From: Gigaspora margarita
Taxonomy: Eukaryota > Glomeromycota > Glomeromycetes > Diversisporales > Gigasporaceae
DNA length: 64,000 nucleotides
Assembly (NCBI GenBank): GCA_009809945.1
Contig: WTPW01000193.1
Span: 507,360-571,359, forward strand
Reading direction: 5' to 3'
In this document: positions 34,876 to 45,193 of the stretch, one piece after another
Layout: every line of letters starts with the position of its first letter
Position numbering within the stretch: position 1 is the first letter of the stretch
The notes under the pieces: generated by a model
Databases searched by the model: none
What the model was told of the DNA's origin: nothing
The model's input: the letters and a program-made list of their open reading frames with translations, nothing else
Position numbers and translations under genes: made by a program

Positions 34876-35180
34876 TTATAGGACCCCAGACATCTCTCAT
34901 ATAGGTTATAACTGGATTTTGGCCAATTTTGATCTAATATACTAAAAATAACAAATCTATTTACTTTAAAAACTTCCAATCCAGTGATCAGAATTGAATA
35001 AACTTTATTTTGTTAGATGCACCTCACTGAGTGCTTTATTTTAAAAAAGTATTCATTCAAATTGGACTACTGGATGCCAAGATAATTGCTAAAAACTGTT
35101 TTTTTGCTTCTTAAATTTTAAGTATTTTTGCAGAAAAATTTCAAGTATAACCTCTATACTAGATGTCCAGGGTCCTGATA
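34876..35180. mobile_element. MITE family Y, copy 1
   Basis: Ends AGGACCCCAGACATCTCTCA and the complement of TACTAGATGTCCAGGGTCCT enclose about 300 bp, with internal CAGTGATCAGAATTGAATAA and GGACTACTGGATGCCAAGAT. An inverted copy lies at 43200-43655 and carries an extra insertion. No coding content is seen. Confidence 0.6.
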
Positions 35181-35369
35181 TTATGGTATTGGAGTCATCA
35201 GAGTAAAGACTGGAGTTTTAAAAAACTACATGTTCATGTAGGAGTAGAATGGGTATACAAACACTTATGTTCATGTATATATGTGATATGGGTGTATACA
35301 CCCTATGCTGCTCTCAAATTAAGATTGAAGGTAGTGGTATATGAGTATATAGTACAGAGCATAGAAAAA

Positions 35370-35618
35370 AAAAATGAACACACATGTTCATGTTGGGTAT
35401 GAACATAATGAACATGCATGTTTATGTATGGGTATGAATATAACAAACATGCATGTTCATATATGGTATGAATATAATGAACATGCATGTTTGTATATGG
35501 GTATGAATATAATAAACACGCATGTTTGTATATGGATATGAATATAATGAACGTGCATATTTGTGTATAGGTATGAATATAATGAATGCATATTCGTGTA
35601 TAGGTATGAAAATAACTT
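35370..35618 (+). repeat. Minisatellite, 35-bp unit with ACATGCATGT core
   Basis: About seven copies of a 35-bp unit close to ATGAATATAATGAACATGCA plus TGTTTGTATATGGGT stand in a row. Each unit contains a self-complementary ACATGCATGT. Around it (35160-35700, 36470-36840 and 37680-38040) the words GTGTATACACCC, GGTGTGAACACCC and ATACTGCTCT recur, so the array belongs to a larger word-repeat landscape. Confidence 0.7.
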
Positions 35619-35764
35619 GTATTATGTGTGTGTATAGATTGAAGTGGGTGTGTATACCCTATACCACTCGATACTCTATTAGCCAATCAAATTTTATATT
35701 TTTTAAAATTTATTCATATGTTTCAATTTATGAAATTGATAATAACTATTGCTTTACTGGGCCA

Positions 35765-36330
35765 ATTTAGATAATTTAACTACCAAAATGTTTATCTCAC
35801 TGAGACAATTCTAGAAAGCCCAAAATTGTTAAAATCTAATCACAGGATCCCAAGATTATTCAACTTTTGTGTAATTTTAATAGAACCACCAAGTAAATTT
35901 CTTTAATATTAAATAACTTTTGATCCACTAGTCTGTTTTGAATGATTTAACTACCAAATGCTTATCTTAGTAAGACAATTCTAACAATTCCAAAATTGCT
36001 AAATTCTAATCACAGAATTCCAAGATCAATAAAGATTTTATTGTTTGTCTAACATTGCAAATCTTTATCGATATCTTGTTAGAATCATCATACTGAGATG
36101 AACATTTTGGTAGTTAAATTATTCAAAACAGACCAGTAGATCAAAAGTTATTCATTATTAAAAATTTTATTTAGTGATTCTAAAAAATCACTATTAAAAT
36201 TACACAAAAGTTGAATGATCTTGGGATCTTGTAATTAGATTTTAACAAATTTGGGCTTGTCAGAATTGTCTCAGTGAGATGAACTTTTTGGTAGTTAAAT
36301 CATCTAAATTGGTCTAGTAGAGAATAGTTA
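35765..36330. mobile_element. Foldback family A with a second family A copy at its centre
   Basis: Outer arms (35765-35900 and about 36190-36330) pair over TTTAACTACCAAAATG, CTCACTGAGACAATTCT and AATCACAGGATCCCAAGAT. Between them an inner pair (about 35930-36050 and 36070-36165) repeats the same vocabulary (GTCTGTTTTGAATGATTTAA with its complement). The arrangement suggests insertion of one copy into the centre of another, or serial inverted duplication. Confidence 0.6.
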
Positions 36331-36469
36331 TTAATAATTTTATAATTTTATACTTTTGGCCAAAATTATAAAAATTTGACCAGAATTATAATTGTAACCT
36401 GATATTTTCAGGACCCCACCCACCCACCAAAAAATTACATAATTTCTGGAAGCCCTCTAAACAGGGCAT

Positions 36470-36840
36470 ACGAATGTATATGCTTGTGTATGGGTATAAG
36501 TGAGGCAGGTGTGAACACCCCACACCACCTTTTAATCATAGTTATAGTTAAGAAAATTTATGTGTATAAGTGAGGTAGGTGTGTATACCCCATACTGCTC
36601 TCAAATTAAGATTAAAGGTAGTAGATATAAGTATATAATACAGGGTATAGTAAAAAGAAAAAAAATAAACTCGCATATTTGTATAGGGGTATAAAAATTA
36701 TATGAATATATATATCACATGTTTGTACAGATTGAAGCGAGTGTGTACATTCCACACTGCTTTGAAGAAATAGTATAGTATACAAATCAGATAGGCTGTG
36801 TATACCCATACCACTCTTAAGTAATTGTATAGTATAGGTA
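36470..36840. repeat. GTGTATACCC word-repeat segment
   Basis: Repeats of AAGTGAGGCAGGTGTGAACA, GTGTATACCCCATACTGCTC and their relatives continue the vocabulary of 35160-35700. The host resumes after the 36910-37673 insertion at 37680-38040, giving paralogous empty sites for two nested elements. Confidence 0.5.
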
Positions 36841-36909
36841 ACAGGTATTGTAAAAAAAAAAAAAATGAACATGCAAGTTCATGTAAAGATATAAACAAGG
36901 CATACAGAC

Positions 36910-37673
36910 TAGAGATAGTAAAGTCTGGTCCAATCTAGTCTTGGTCCAATAACTTACAGGTCCTAATATATAGACTTAAAGACCAAGTCTTTTATAACTA
37001 GTTCTAGAACTTTTATTAACTTAAGTTCAGTTCAGGACTTGGTCCAGAACTTAGTTCTAGTTCTTGGTTCATCTTATATATTTGTACTCAAATTTTATAT
37101 ATGTATCATATATAGTATAACTCAATATATTGAACAACCAAAGTTAAATTACCACCTAAAAAAACTTCAGGTTATGTGATTTACATTATTCACTTAGTCA
37201 AAAAATTTACTAGATAAATTATACTTTCACTTTTACAGACATTTTATTAATAAGCATCATATAATAATAGATATATTGTGATTATTAAATCATATAGTCT
37301 AAATTTTTTGAATGGCAATTTAACCCAGTTTATAACAAACCTCAGTATAATGAACAATAATTGTATAATAAAGGCAATTTTAAATTTTAAAATTTAAATT
37401 AACCTCGATATAACAAACTATTTTGTAAAATTTTGATATACTAAAGAAAACTTCTATCTCTAGAGCTTTGTTATATTATATATTTGGTTTGAGTAAATAT
37501 TTTAATATATAAATTATTTATATATATTATAAAATAAATTTATTTGAAGTTTTTTATATTAGGACTTTTTAAGGACTTATTTATTTAGGTCCCAAAATCA
37601 AGACCTGGTATTTAAAAATTGAGTTCAAAGACCAGGTCATAAAGTGTGGAAACTAAGAACTTTACCAACTCTA
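36910..37673. mobile_element. hAT-like element, word GGTCCAGAACTTAG, near-exact TSD
   Basis: The ends are TAGAGATAGTAAAGTCTGG and the complement of AAGAACTTTACCAACTCTA (TAGAGTTGGTAAAGTTCTT), both with the YARNG signature. Flanking octamers atacagac and atacagat match at 7 of 8. The subterminal 150 bp on each side consist of words such as CTTGGTCC, AGTTCTAG and AGACCAGGTC. A pogo-like segment (AACCTCGATATAACAAAC near 37402) lies in the middle. Confidence 0.75.
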
Positions 37674-38044
37674 ATACAGATGCATATATTTGTGCATGGG
37701 TATGAGCGAGGTGGGTGCGAACACCCATATAGCCTAAAATTATAGTTAAGAAAAATGATACATAGATTGAAGCAAGGGGTACACCCTATATTGCTCTTAG
37801 GTAATGGCAACTTATATAGTACACTAAACAGATATTGGAAAAAAAGAAAAAAAAGAAGAAAAAGAAAAAGAATGAATGCACATGTTTATGTAGAGGTAAA
37901 AAAGGTATACAAATGCATATGTTTATGTGTGGTATAAGTAAGGCAGGTGTGAACACCCACACTGCTTCAAATTATGGTTAAAGAAAAAGATATATAGATT
38001 GAAGCAGGTGTATACACCCTATACTGCTCTAAAGTAATAACAAC

Positions 38045-38280
38045 TAGTGATGGTACTGAAATTAATTTTTGAAAAAGGCCTATTTTGTCTTTATTAGAGA
38101 AAATTAAAATTTTATATAAAGAAGAACAAATAAAATTTATATAGATATGTTTCTTATAATTTTGTCTATTTAAAAAAGTATCAAATAATTTTGTCTTTCA
38201 AGTAAAATAGGTCAAAAACTATTTTGTCTTCAAATTTTAATTTCAGGTTTTTAAACTCGAAATGCTTTCATCCTCATGTA
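38045..38280. mobile_element. hAT-like element, word ATTTTGTCTT
   Basis: It begins TAGTGATGGTACTGAAATTA and contains four to five ATTTTGTCTT words; the inverted right end (complement ATGAGGATGAAAGC) is degenerate. The host sequence taataacaac to the left and taatggcaac to the right matches a single taatggcaac in the related host copy at 37799-37810, which acts as an empty site. Confidence 0.55.
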
Positions 38281-38459
38281 TAATGGCAACTTATATGGTA
38301 TACTGAAATAGATATTGTAAGAAGAGTTAAGAATGTTATACAGGATATTACATAAGATGATATTACAGAGTAGGTATAATTATGTTTCTAGAGTAGTTGA
38401 GTATAGGCAGGATTGTCTTTTGTATATCACAAGATTGCATGATCCTCGTCAACAGTCCC

Positions 38460-39035
38460 ATACTGTATGATGTTGTTTGCATAAAAGGATGTGACTATAG
38501 TTATAAAGGTTGGTCATGACTGTTGTGTGCGAGAAAGGGGCACACAATGAGATAAGCAATAATAATAATCTGCTTGTAAATTAACACAAAGTGGGACATT
38601 ATTGCAAGTCACCAGACTTTCTGTGTGATAGCAAAATCATAGATGAAATAGTATTTTATAATCTGATGATCTGTATTGATCTCATTGTTCTTTGAATTTT
38701 CTGCTCGATATTGTGTTCAGCAATCCCCCACCATGCCCAAAAGGAAAAAAAAAGAAGAAAGAAAAGAAAGAAGAGAGAGGTTGAGTAAAAGGGGGTGATA
38801 CAGAACTACAAAGTCACTGGATTTGTTGCAAAAATGAAAAGAAACAAGCAAAGTGATCGAAGTACTATCCTCGAAAAGATCTGCTCATATAATGTTCTGT
38901 GGCTTGTTTTGTAACCCCATTTATACTTTATGATGTCATTTGCATAAAAGGACATGACTGTAGTAATAAAGGTTGGTCACAACTGTTGTATGCGAGGAAG
39001 GGCCACATGATGAAACGAGCAATAATAATGTTATT
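38460..39035 (+). repeat. Direct repeat pair flanking a dispersed repeat
   Basis: About 100 bases beginning GTTTGCATAAAAGGATGTGA (38477) recur as ATTTGCATAAAAGGACATGA (38937), both with AAAGGTTGGTCA and GCAATAATAATG. Between them lies the 38570-38725 copy of the 32345 repeat. This could be an LTR-like pair or a local duplication; no coding sequence distinguishes these. Confidence 0.5.
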
Positions 39036-39464
39036 ACCTTGCATGCAAATATATTTCCTTTTAGAAAACCCTAAAAAATCCATGTAAAGAGAGCTTACCA
39101 TTGCAATTTCTATACAAAATGGGTTGATCATATGTATGTTAATCACTAAAATTTTATAGTAAAAATTTTATACCTATGATCTGCATGACATATTATATGA
39201 CTATTAAAAGATATAAATTATTATGCATCTGCAATGATTACTATCAAATTAATTCAAGTTGATATAGTTACTAATTGTTTAAAATTTGAAATTAGTAAAT
39301 TTTTGGACCATATTTTTTTTTGTTATATTTGTAATACTAATTATAAAGATTTATAATCTATATCATACCAGATAATCTATTTTACTTTATTTTTTGCTTT
39401 AATTTTTTAATTTTACAATAATTATTTATATATTTTGAATTGATTTATATCTTTCAAATTTATT

Positions 39465-40015
39465 TAAATAATAATCCATAAAAGATCAGCACTATTGCCA
39501 TATTGGAACAATAGTAAATTTTGGGAATAAATACAACATAAACTTTTATTATATACTAAAATCTGATGCTGCTCCAATGAAAAGTATTTTTTTATTAAGT
39601 TAACAGCTCGAGCCAATTAATTGAAAGTTGTAGAGCCTACTGAAATGCATCTAAAAGTGGTTAATTAACCCAAATTGGTCTAGTATATGCTAAGATATCA
39701 CTAAAAAACCATTGGCCAACTATATAAAATTTTATGTAAATAAACTAGAAATTTTATATGGTCAGCCAATCATTTTTTAGCGATATCTCAGTGTATACTA
39801 GGCTGATTTGAATAATTTAACTGCCTTTAGATGCTTCGCAACAGGCTCTACAACTTTTAATTAATTGCCTTGAACTGTTAACTTAATAAAAAAGTTACTT
39901 TTTATTGGAGCAGTATCAGATTTCAACATATAATAAAGACCATAGTAATTTTGCCCCAAATTCTAATATGAAAATGTGCTGATCTTTTATGAATTATCAC
40001 TTAAATCAATATACA
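39465..40015. mobile_element. Foldback element with arms of about 260 bp
   Basis: AAAAGATCAGCACTATTGCC at the left faces the complement of ATGTGCTGATCTTTTATGAA at the right, and the pairing continues inwards through CTGATGCTGCTCCAATGAAA, TTAAGTTAACAGCTCGAGCC and CTAGTATATGCTAAGATATC to a centre near 39750. No gene is present. GGTCTAGTATATGCTAAGAT resembles outer sequence of family A. Confidence 0.65.
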
Positions 40016-40588
40016 ATGATTATAAAATTGCTTAATTTTTATTGTTATACTGTACTAGATCTAAATATTATACTAATAATTGTTTCGAACTTATAAGTCT
40101 TTTAATCTGATCTACTTTTGTTTAATTTTTTATTGTTTTATTAATTTCTTTTTTCTAAAAAGCATATTAGTTTTCATTATTTTTTTTTAACTATTACTTT
40201 GTTTTACTAAAGTTTTTTTTCTCTTTAGATTGATACTTTGTTTAAGAAGCACAAATTGGTAACAGGAATAGAAATTTTGACCAAGGCTAGTATAACAAAC
40301 ATACTAGATTCTTTTTTTTTATATTTTTTTTTTTCTAATTTACTAACATTATTTTTCTCTTTAGGTTAGTACTTTTTCAAAAAATATGAAATGTTGTCAA
40401 AAACAAAGATCTTAGGCTGTACTAGTATATAATAAATGTATAGTTCTTTTTTTCTTATTTTTTTTCTTACTTTCATTTTTGTTACTAACATGTTCTTTTT
40501 GTACTTTACTAAAGTGTAAATTGGTTAAAAGAAGAGAGATCTATTTTTTTGTTTTTTATTCAATATAATACTTTTTTTCTTTAGGTTA

Positions 40589-40903
40589 CCATAGGTTTCT
40601 GAAAATGAGCTACCTTCAAAAGAAGCTACCTCCCAGATTTTTAGAAAAATTTTTTAAGAAATTATTAACAGTCGCTACATATAAACTTTTTTTCAACAAG
40701 TAAACTTCAAAAGTTCAATTAAGTAAAGTTGTTCATGACAATGAAATATACTTTAAATAAAAATTTTATAGCATTTGGACAACTTTTTATTAGTACGTTT
40801 TTCAATTTTTCAAAAAATTTAACAATCTGAAAATAAGCTACTCCTACATCTTTTTGTGTAACTTTTTGGCCAAAAAGGGTAGCTTATTTTCAGAAAAATA
40901 TGG
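40589..40903. mobile_element. TA-flanked inverted-repeat element
   Basis: Ends CCATAGGTTTCTGAAAATGA and the complement of TCAGAAAAATATGG agree over about 26 bases (core TTCTGAAAATAAGCTACC). The element interrupts unit b (TTAGGTTAGTAC) so that TA is on both sides, as for Tc1/mariner-type elements. It has no transposase. Confidence 0.6.
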
Positions 40904-40973
40904 TAGTACTTTGTCAGAAAATATAGAATATCACTAAAAACAAGGATCTTGGGCTGTACTAGTATATAACAAA

Positions 40974-41864
40974 TAGGTGCATTCATAAATGATGTTATAT
41001 ACTCCTACATAGTAGCTCTTTACCCCCTTCTAGACTATATAAAAAAATTTAAAAATCTGTATATTTATATATATTAGAGTCTGACTTGGTCAAAAAACAA
41101 GTATTCGAATATTCATTTGTTCAATATTTTTTTTATTCAAATATTGTTCAAAAATTTTGAAAATATTCAATGAATATTCACTGAATATTAATTGAATATT
41201 AAATATATTTCAGTTTTAAAAAATTATATAATATCTTACTTAAATTAGCCAATAAAATTGCAAATAAATTATTAAAAAATAAAATAAAATTATAAAATTA
41301 TATATATATATATATTCAATGAATATTCAATGAATATATTTAGTGAAATTTTAAATATTCGAATATTTATTCAGTGAAAAATTATATATTTGAATATTCG
41401 AATATTCAGTGAATATTCAGTGAATAGTATTCATTGAGTCAGACCTCTAATATATATAATCTTACAAAAATTTGGATATATTATGATCCAGTAATCCAAT
41501 CTGGATTGTTTTGGTACTATTTGATTTGTCTCTAAGAGACGAATTTAATGATACCAAAATTATTTTATTTGGACCACTGGATCAGGAGTTATTTATAAAA
41601 AATTATTGATTTTAAAGTAATTTTATAAGATAACATAATAACCAATAGTATTTTGTTAATAAAATATGATTTTGGTACCATTTGAATCCTCTTCTTGAGA
41701 CAATTCGAATAGTGCCAAAATCATCCAATTTGGACCTCTGGATCAAGTTTTAGACAAATTTTTATAAAAAAATTACATTATATTTTTTTTGACTTCTCTA
41801 CTTATTGGGAAAATGTTATATTTTGGGAACCCCCCAAATAAACATTATTTATAGATACCCCCTA
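40974..41864. mobile_element. MITE family X, copy 2, with nested insertion
   Basis: This is the inverted counterpart of 10083-10904, sharing the order TACTCCTACATAGTAGCTCT, AAAAATCTGTATATTTATAT, CCAATCTGGATTGTTTTGG, two GGTACCATT-type hairpins and a TATTTTGGGAACCCCCC end. The paired unit b at 42045 (ATATAACAAATGTACC) shows the host without it. It contains the 41075-41449 element. Confidence 0.7.
41075..41449. mobile_element. hAT-like element, word GAATATTCA, TSD and empty site
   Basis: It starts TAGAGTCTGACTTGGTC and ends with the complement of TAGAGGTCTGACTCAATG. The octamer atatatat lies on both sides (41067-41074 and 41450-41457). Removing the element and one octamer restores TATTTATATATATAATCTTA, which matches the uninterrupted sequence in MITE X copy 1 (complement of about 10795-10815). 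The interior consists of GAATATTCAATGAATATTC-type words. Confidence 0.82.
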
Positions 41865-43014
41865 TGTACTAGTTATTTTGTTTTTTTTTTGTTTCTTACT
41901 TTCATTTTTGTTACTAACATTTTTTTTGCACTTTATTAAAAAGCATAAATTGGTAGCAGAAATAATCTTAACTAGATATAGCAAATATACCAGTTTTTAT
42001 TACTATTTTTTTTGTTTCTTATTACTAACACTTTTTTTTTTAGATTAGTATTTTGCCAAAAAATGTAGAATATTACCAAGACTAAAGATCTTGGATTATA
42101 CTAGTATATAACAAATGTACCAGTTTTTTTGTTTTTTTTTATTTCTTTTATTTTTGTTACTAATATGTATTTTTATAATTTGCTAGGAAGCATGAATTGG
42201 CAATAAAAATAGAATTCTTGATCAAAATTAGTATAACAAATATACAAGTTTCTTTTTTTTATTGTTTTTACTTTCTTTTGTAATTTGTAATTCTTAAATT
42301 GGTAATAGTGAATAAAGATCTTGACTGTACTTCTTTAGAATACGAAATAATACTGTAAATAGAAATATAAAATCTGACAATTTAATGCATAAAAAGGCAA
42401 AAAGGATATTTGTAACTGATAGTTGGGTTTGTTATAAGAAACTTAGGATATGAATTTTATAAATATGTAACAATGTTTTTAGCAAAAGTTTTGTAAATAA
42501 AAAAAAATTTAAAAAATAAAAGTTTGATTTTACAAAATTATATATTTTCAATAATTATAACTATATATATTGATTACTATCTGATTTGCTATATATTAAT
42601 TATTAATTATCTTGGCTATATATTAATTTTCAATTATAATTAATAGAAATTAGCAGAGTGGTTATTATCAATATATATCCCTCTAGTTAGTAAACAATAA
42701 TAATTAGTCTGCAAATTTTGCTGATAATTAATATCTGTAATCAAATTCAATATTTTTTTGAATTATATAAATTTACAGAGTCCAAATAATGATAAATTAT
42801 TGTATAGTGGATGAAAGAACATCAGTATAGTAGTATAAGTAAATATCAGTTATCAGACAAATATTTGTTAGAGATATATTGGCCACAATGCAGCTCATAA
42901 TCTTTGACAAGTATTTGGTTCAATTACTAATATATATCTATATATTGTATTGATTTTTATCTATTTATACAATAATAGTATTATTGTCCAGCTATTGTTA
43001 TATGCTGCTATACC

Positions 43015-43155
43015 AAAATTTTGATCATATGTATTTGTATAGTTGAATTTTGAAATTATTGTTAGATAGAGCTGATTATAATATTAGCTCTGTCTAATCG
43101 AATTTTAAAATTCAACTGTACAAATACAATTAAAATTTTGGTATAACAAAACAAA
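43015..43155. repeat. Palindrome, arms about 60 bp
   Basis: ACCAAAATTTTGATCATATG at the left pairs with CAATTAAAATTTTGGTATAA at the right, and TAGTTGAATTTTGAAATTAT pairs with AATTTTAAAATTCAACTGTA, around AGAGCTGATTATAATATTAG. It is probably a small MITE. The stretch 42330-43010 has no recognisable gene. Confidence 0.5.
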
Positions 43156-43199
43156 ATTGCTGTATAATAAATATTTTTATCAAATTTGAATTAATACTT

Positions 43200-43655
43200 A
43201 TAGGACCCAAAACATCTAGTGTAGAGGTCATACTTGAAATTTTTTAGCAAAAACACCTAAAATTTGAAAAGCAAAAAACTGTTTTTGGCAATTATCTTGG
43301 CATCCAGTAGTCCAATTTGAATGAACTTTTTTTTAAAATAAAGCTCTCAGTGAGGTACATCTAACAAAAAAAGTTTATTCAATTCTAATTACTAGATTAG
43401 AAGTTATTAAAGTAAATAGATTTTGTTATTTTCAGCAAATTAGATCAAAATTCAGTTAGGGCCGTGTCATTAATCACCTGATTATTTTTTATCAGAGGCC
43501 TACTCCTCCTCCCTATTTTTTAATATAGATATAGTCAGGTTCCTATATATAATTTCAACTTTTTTGACCCCCTCCCCCCTCTAGAAAATCACCTGATTTT
43601 TGTCACTCCCCTTATGATCTATATGAGAGATGTCCAGGGTCCTATACTTATCAAG
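43200..43655. mobile_element. MITE family Y, copy 2, with insertion at about 43457-43614
   Basis: It is the inverted copy of 34876-35180 (GGACCCAAAACATCTAGTGT to GAGAGATGTCCAGGGTCCTA). A 158-bp segment, TAGGGCCGTGTCATTAATCA to CTCCCCTTA, interrupts it; this inner part has inverted ends of its own (ATCACCTGAT and its partner AAAATCACCTGATTTTTGTC). No clear duplicated target was identified for the inner part. Confidence 0.55.
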
Positions 43656-43929
43656 ACATTTTTATTCAAAGTTTAAGAATATTTTGGTATAGCTTTTACT
43701 TTGATTAACATTTTAAATTTTTTGAAACTTTATATAAAGATATCTTGACAATTAACAAGTCAAATTTAAGAGTAGGGTGAATGTTGATTATTTGTTATAT
43801 GATCTTAAATAATTTAAATTTACTCTACTCTTAATAAATTTTTTTAAAATTCTATATATCTGTAAAATTTATATAAAATGTCTATTGAATTTGAAAAAAA
43901 TTAATATTTTGATTTATAAAATATATAAA

Positions 43930-44110
43930 TACCAAATTGGATGGCTAAAGCCAAATATATTACCATATTTGGTATAATAATACGCAGAGGTGTTATTTTG
44001 AGCTTTGGCCAGAATTAAACTTAATTTAGGCCAAAATTTGTAATTTCACCCCTGCATGTTATTATGTGCATATATAGTATAAAATTGCCTAATAGTTCTG
44101 ATTTTTAATT
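43930..44110. mobile_element. Diverged relative of the 3780-3890 MITE
   Basis: GGCCAGAATTAAACTTAATT, AGGCCAAAATTTGTAATTTC and CCCTGCATGTTATTATG follow the order seen at 3810-3880. From 44110 to 45170 the sequence is AT-rich with no gene that I can recognise. Confidence 0.45.
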
Positions 44111-45193
44111 AAAATTAATTATTATTAGAATTAGAATTAGATTATAAACAGAAAGAGTAGTTTAAATATAGCAAAATTAGGACCTATGCAATATATAAAC
44201 AGCTAAGGTTTTTAAAAATTTTAATTTATTACTAAAAACAGAAAAAATCTACAAAAATAGTTAAAAATAAGTATTAATATTGCTAAATATAAAAAAAATT
44301 ATACAAAAATGGTTAAAAATAAGCAAACCCAACCAAATAGTAACCTATTTATGTATAAATTAGAGTCCTGCATAATCACATTTTTAACACTTTTACTTAG
44401 TGAACTAAGACTAATTTAGATAGTTATTTTTATATTTTTTGTATTTTTATCTTTGTTATTTTATTTTGTTTTGTTTGGATATATCTGTTATATATTAGGT
44501 AATTTCATACTTTACCTGGCTTTAGCCAACCCAAATTTGAGTATAAATTGTAGCTATTTAAAATTAAAAACTTTTTATTTAAGGATAGGGTGACAACATT
44601 TCCAAATTCATATAAAATAGATTGTAGATCAACTTGGTGTAACAAAAATATATGAAATCATAAAAACATCATATGATTTGACCAATCTGAATTAGCAATT
44701 CTTTGTACTACCCAGAAAAAATATATAGCGATCTCAAAGATTTTAATTATATGTGAATTTAATATTTTTTAAAGCAATACATATTGCGCAACTTTACAAT
44801 TATAAACAAACTGTATTAAACTATATATTACATAAATTTGATACAAATTTGTTAAGATATTAAAAAGTTTTATGAGAAATATTTTTTTATTTACTATGTA
44901 AAAATTCAATATACCATATAGATCATATAAAAATTGATCTACATTTACTTACCCTTAATAAAGCTTCTATAAAGTTACAAGATTTTTTATTTTAATATAG
45001 CTATAACTATATAGTAATTACTATATACTACTGTAAATATCCTTATTGCTAATTTTGTTTTTATATAACAACATTTTTATATTTTAAGTAAAGTTCAAGG
45101 CATGGTAAAAAATTAGGCATGACTATTAGAGCAAGTCTTGATTGAAGCATGCTCTTTGTTCCTATAGGCATGCTCTTTATATATCAAAAATTT

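Larger units (their letters stand above)
40200..42330 (+). repeat. Diverged tandem array of two alternating units
   Basis: Unit a (AAGCACAAATTGGTAACAGG, GTATAACAAACATAC) occurs near 40240, 40505, 41935, 42190 and 42290. Unit b (TTAGGTTAGTACTTT, AAAGATCTTAGGCTGTACTA, GTATATAACAAATGTA) occurs near 40366, 40905 and 42045. T-rich spacers separate them. The array is interrupted by a TA-flanked element (40589-40903) and by MITE X copy 2 (40974-41864), both inside unit b. Confidence 0.6.

Noticed and set aside
35370..35618. CRISPR array
   Set aside because: The units are contiguous with no unique spacers, and the setting is eukaryotic.
35303..35686. 127-codon minus-strand frame rich in Tyr, His and Thr
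   Set aside because: It is the translation of the 35-bp minisatellite in a frame without stops.
38460..39035. LTR retrotransposon
   Set aside because: The direct repeats are only about 100 bp, and no primer-binding site, polypurine tract or coding region lies between them.
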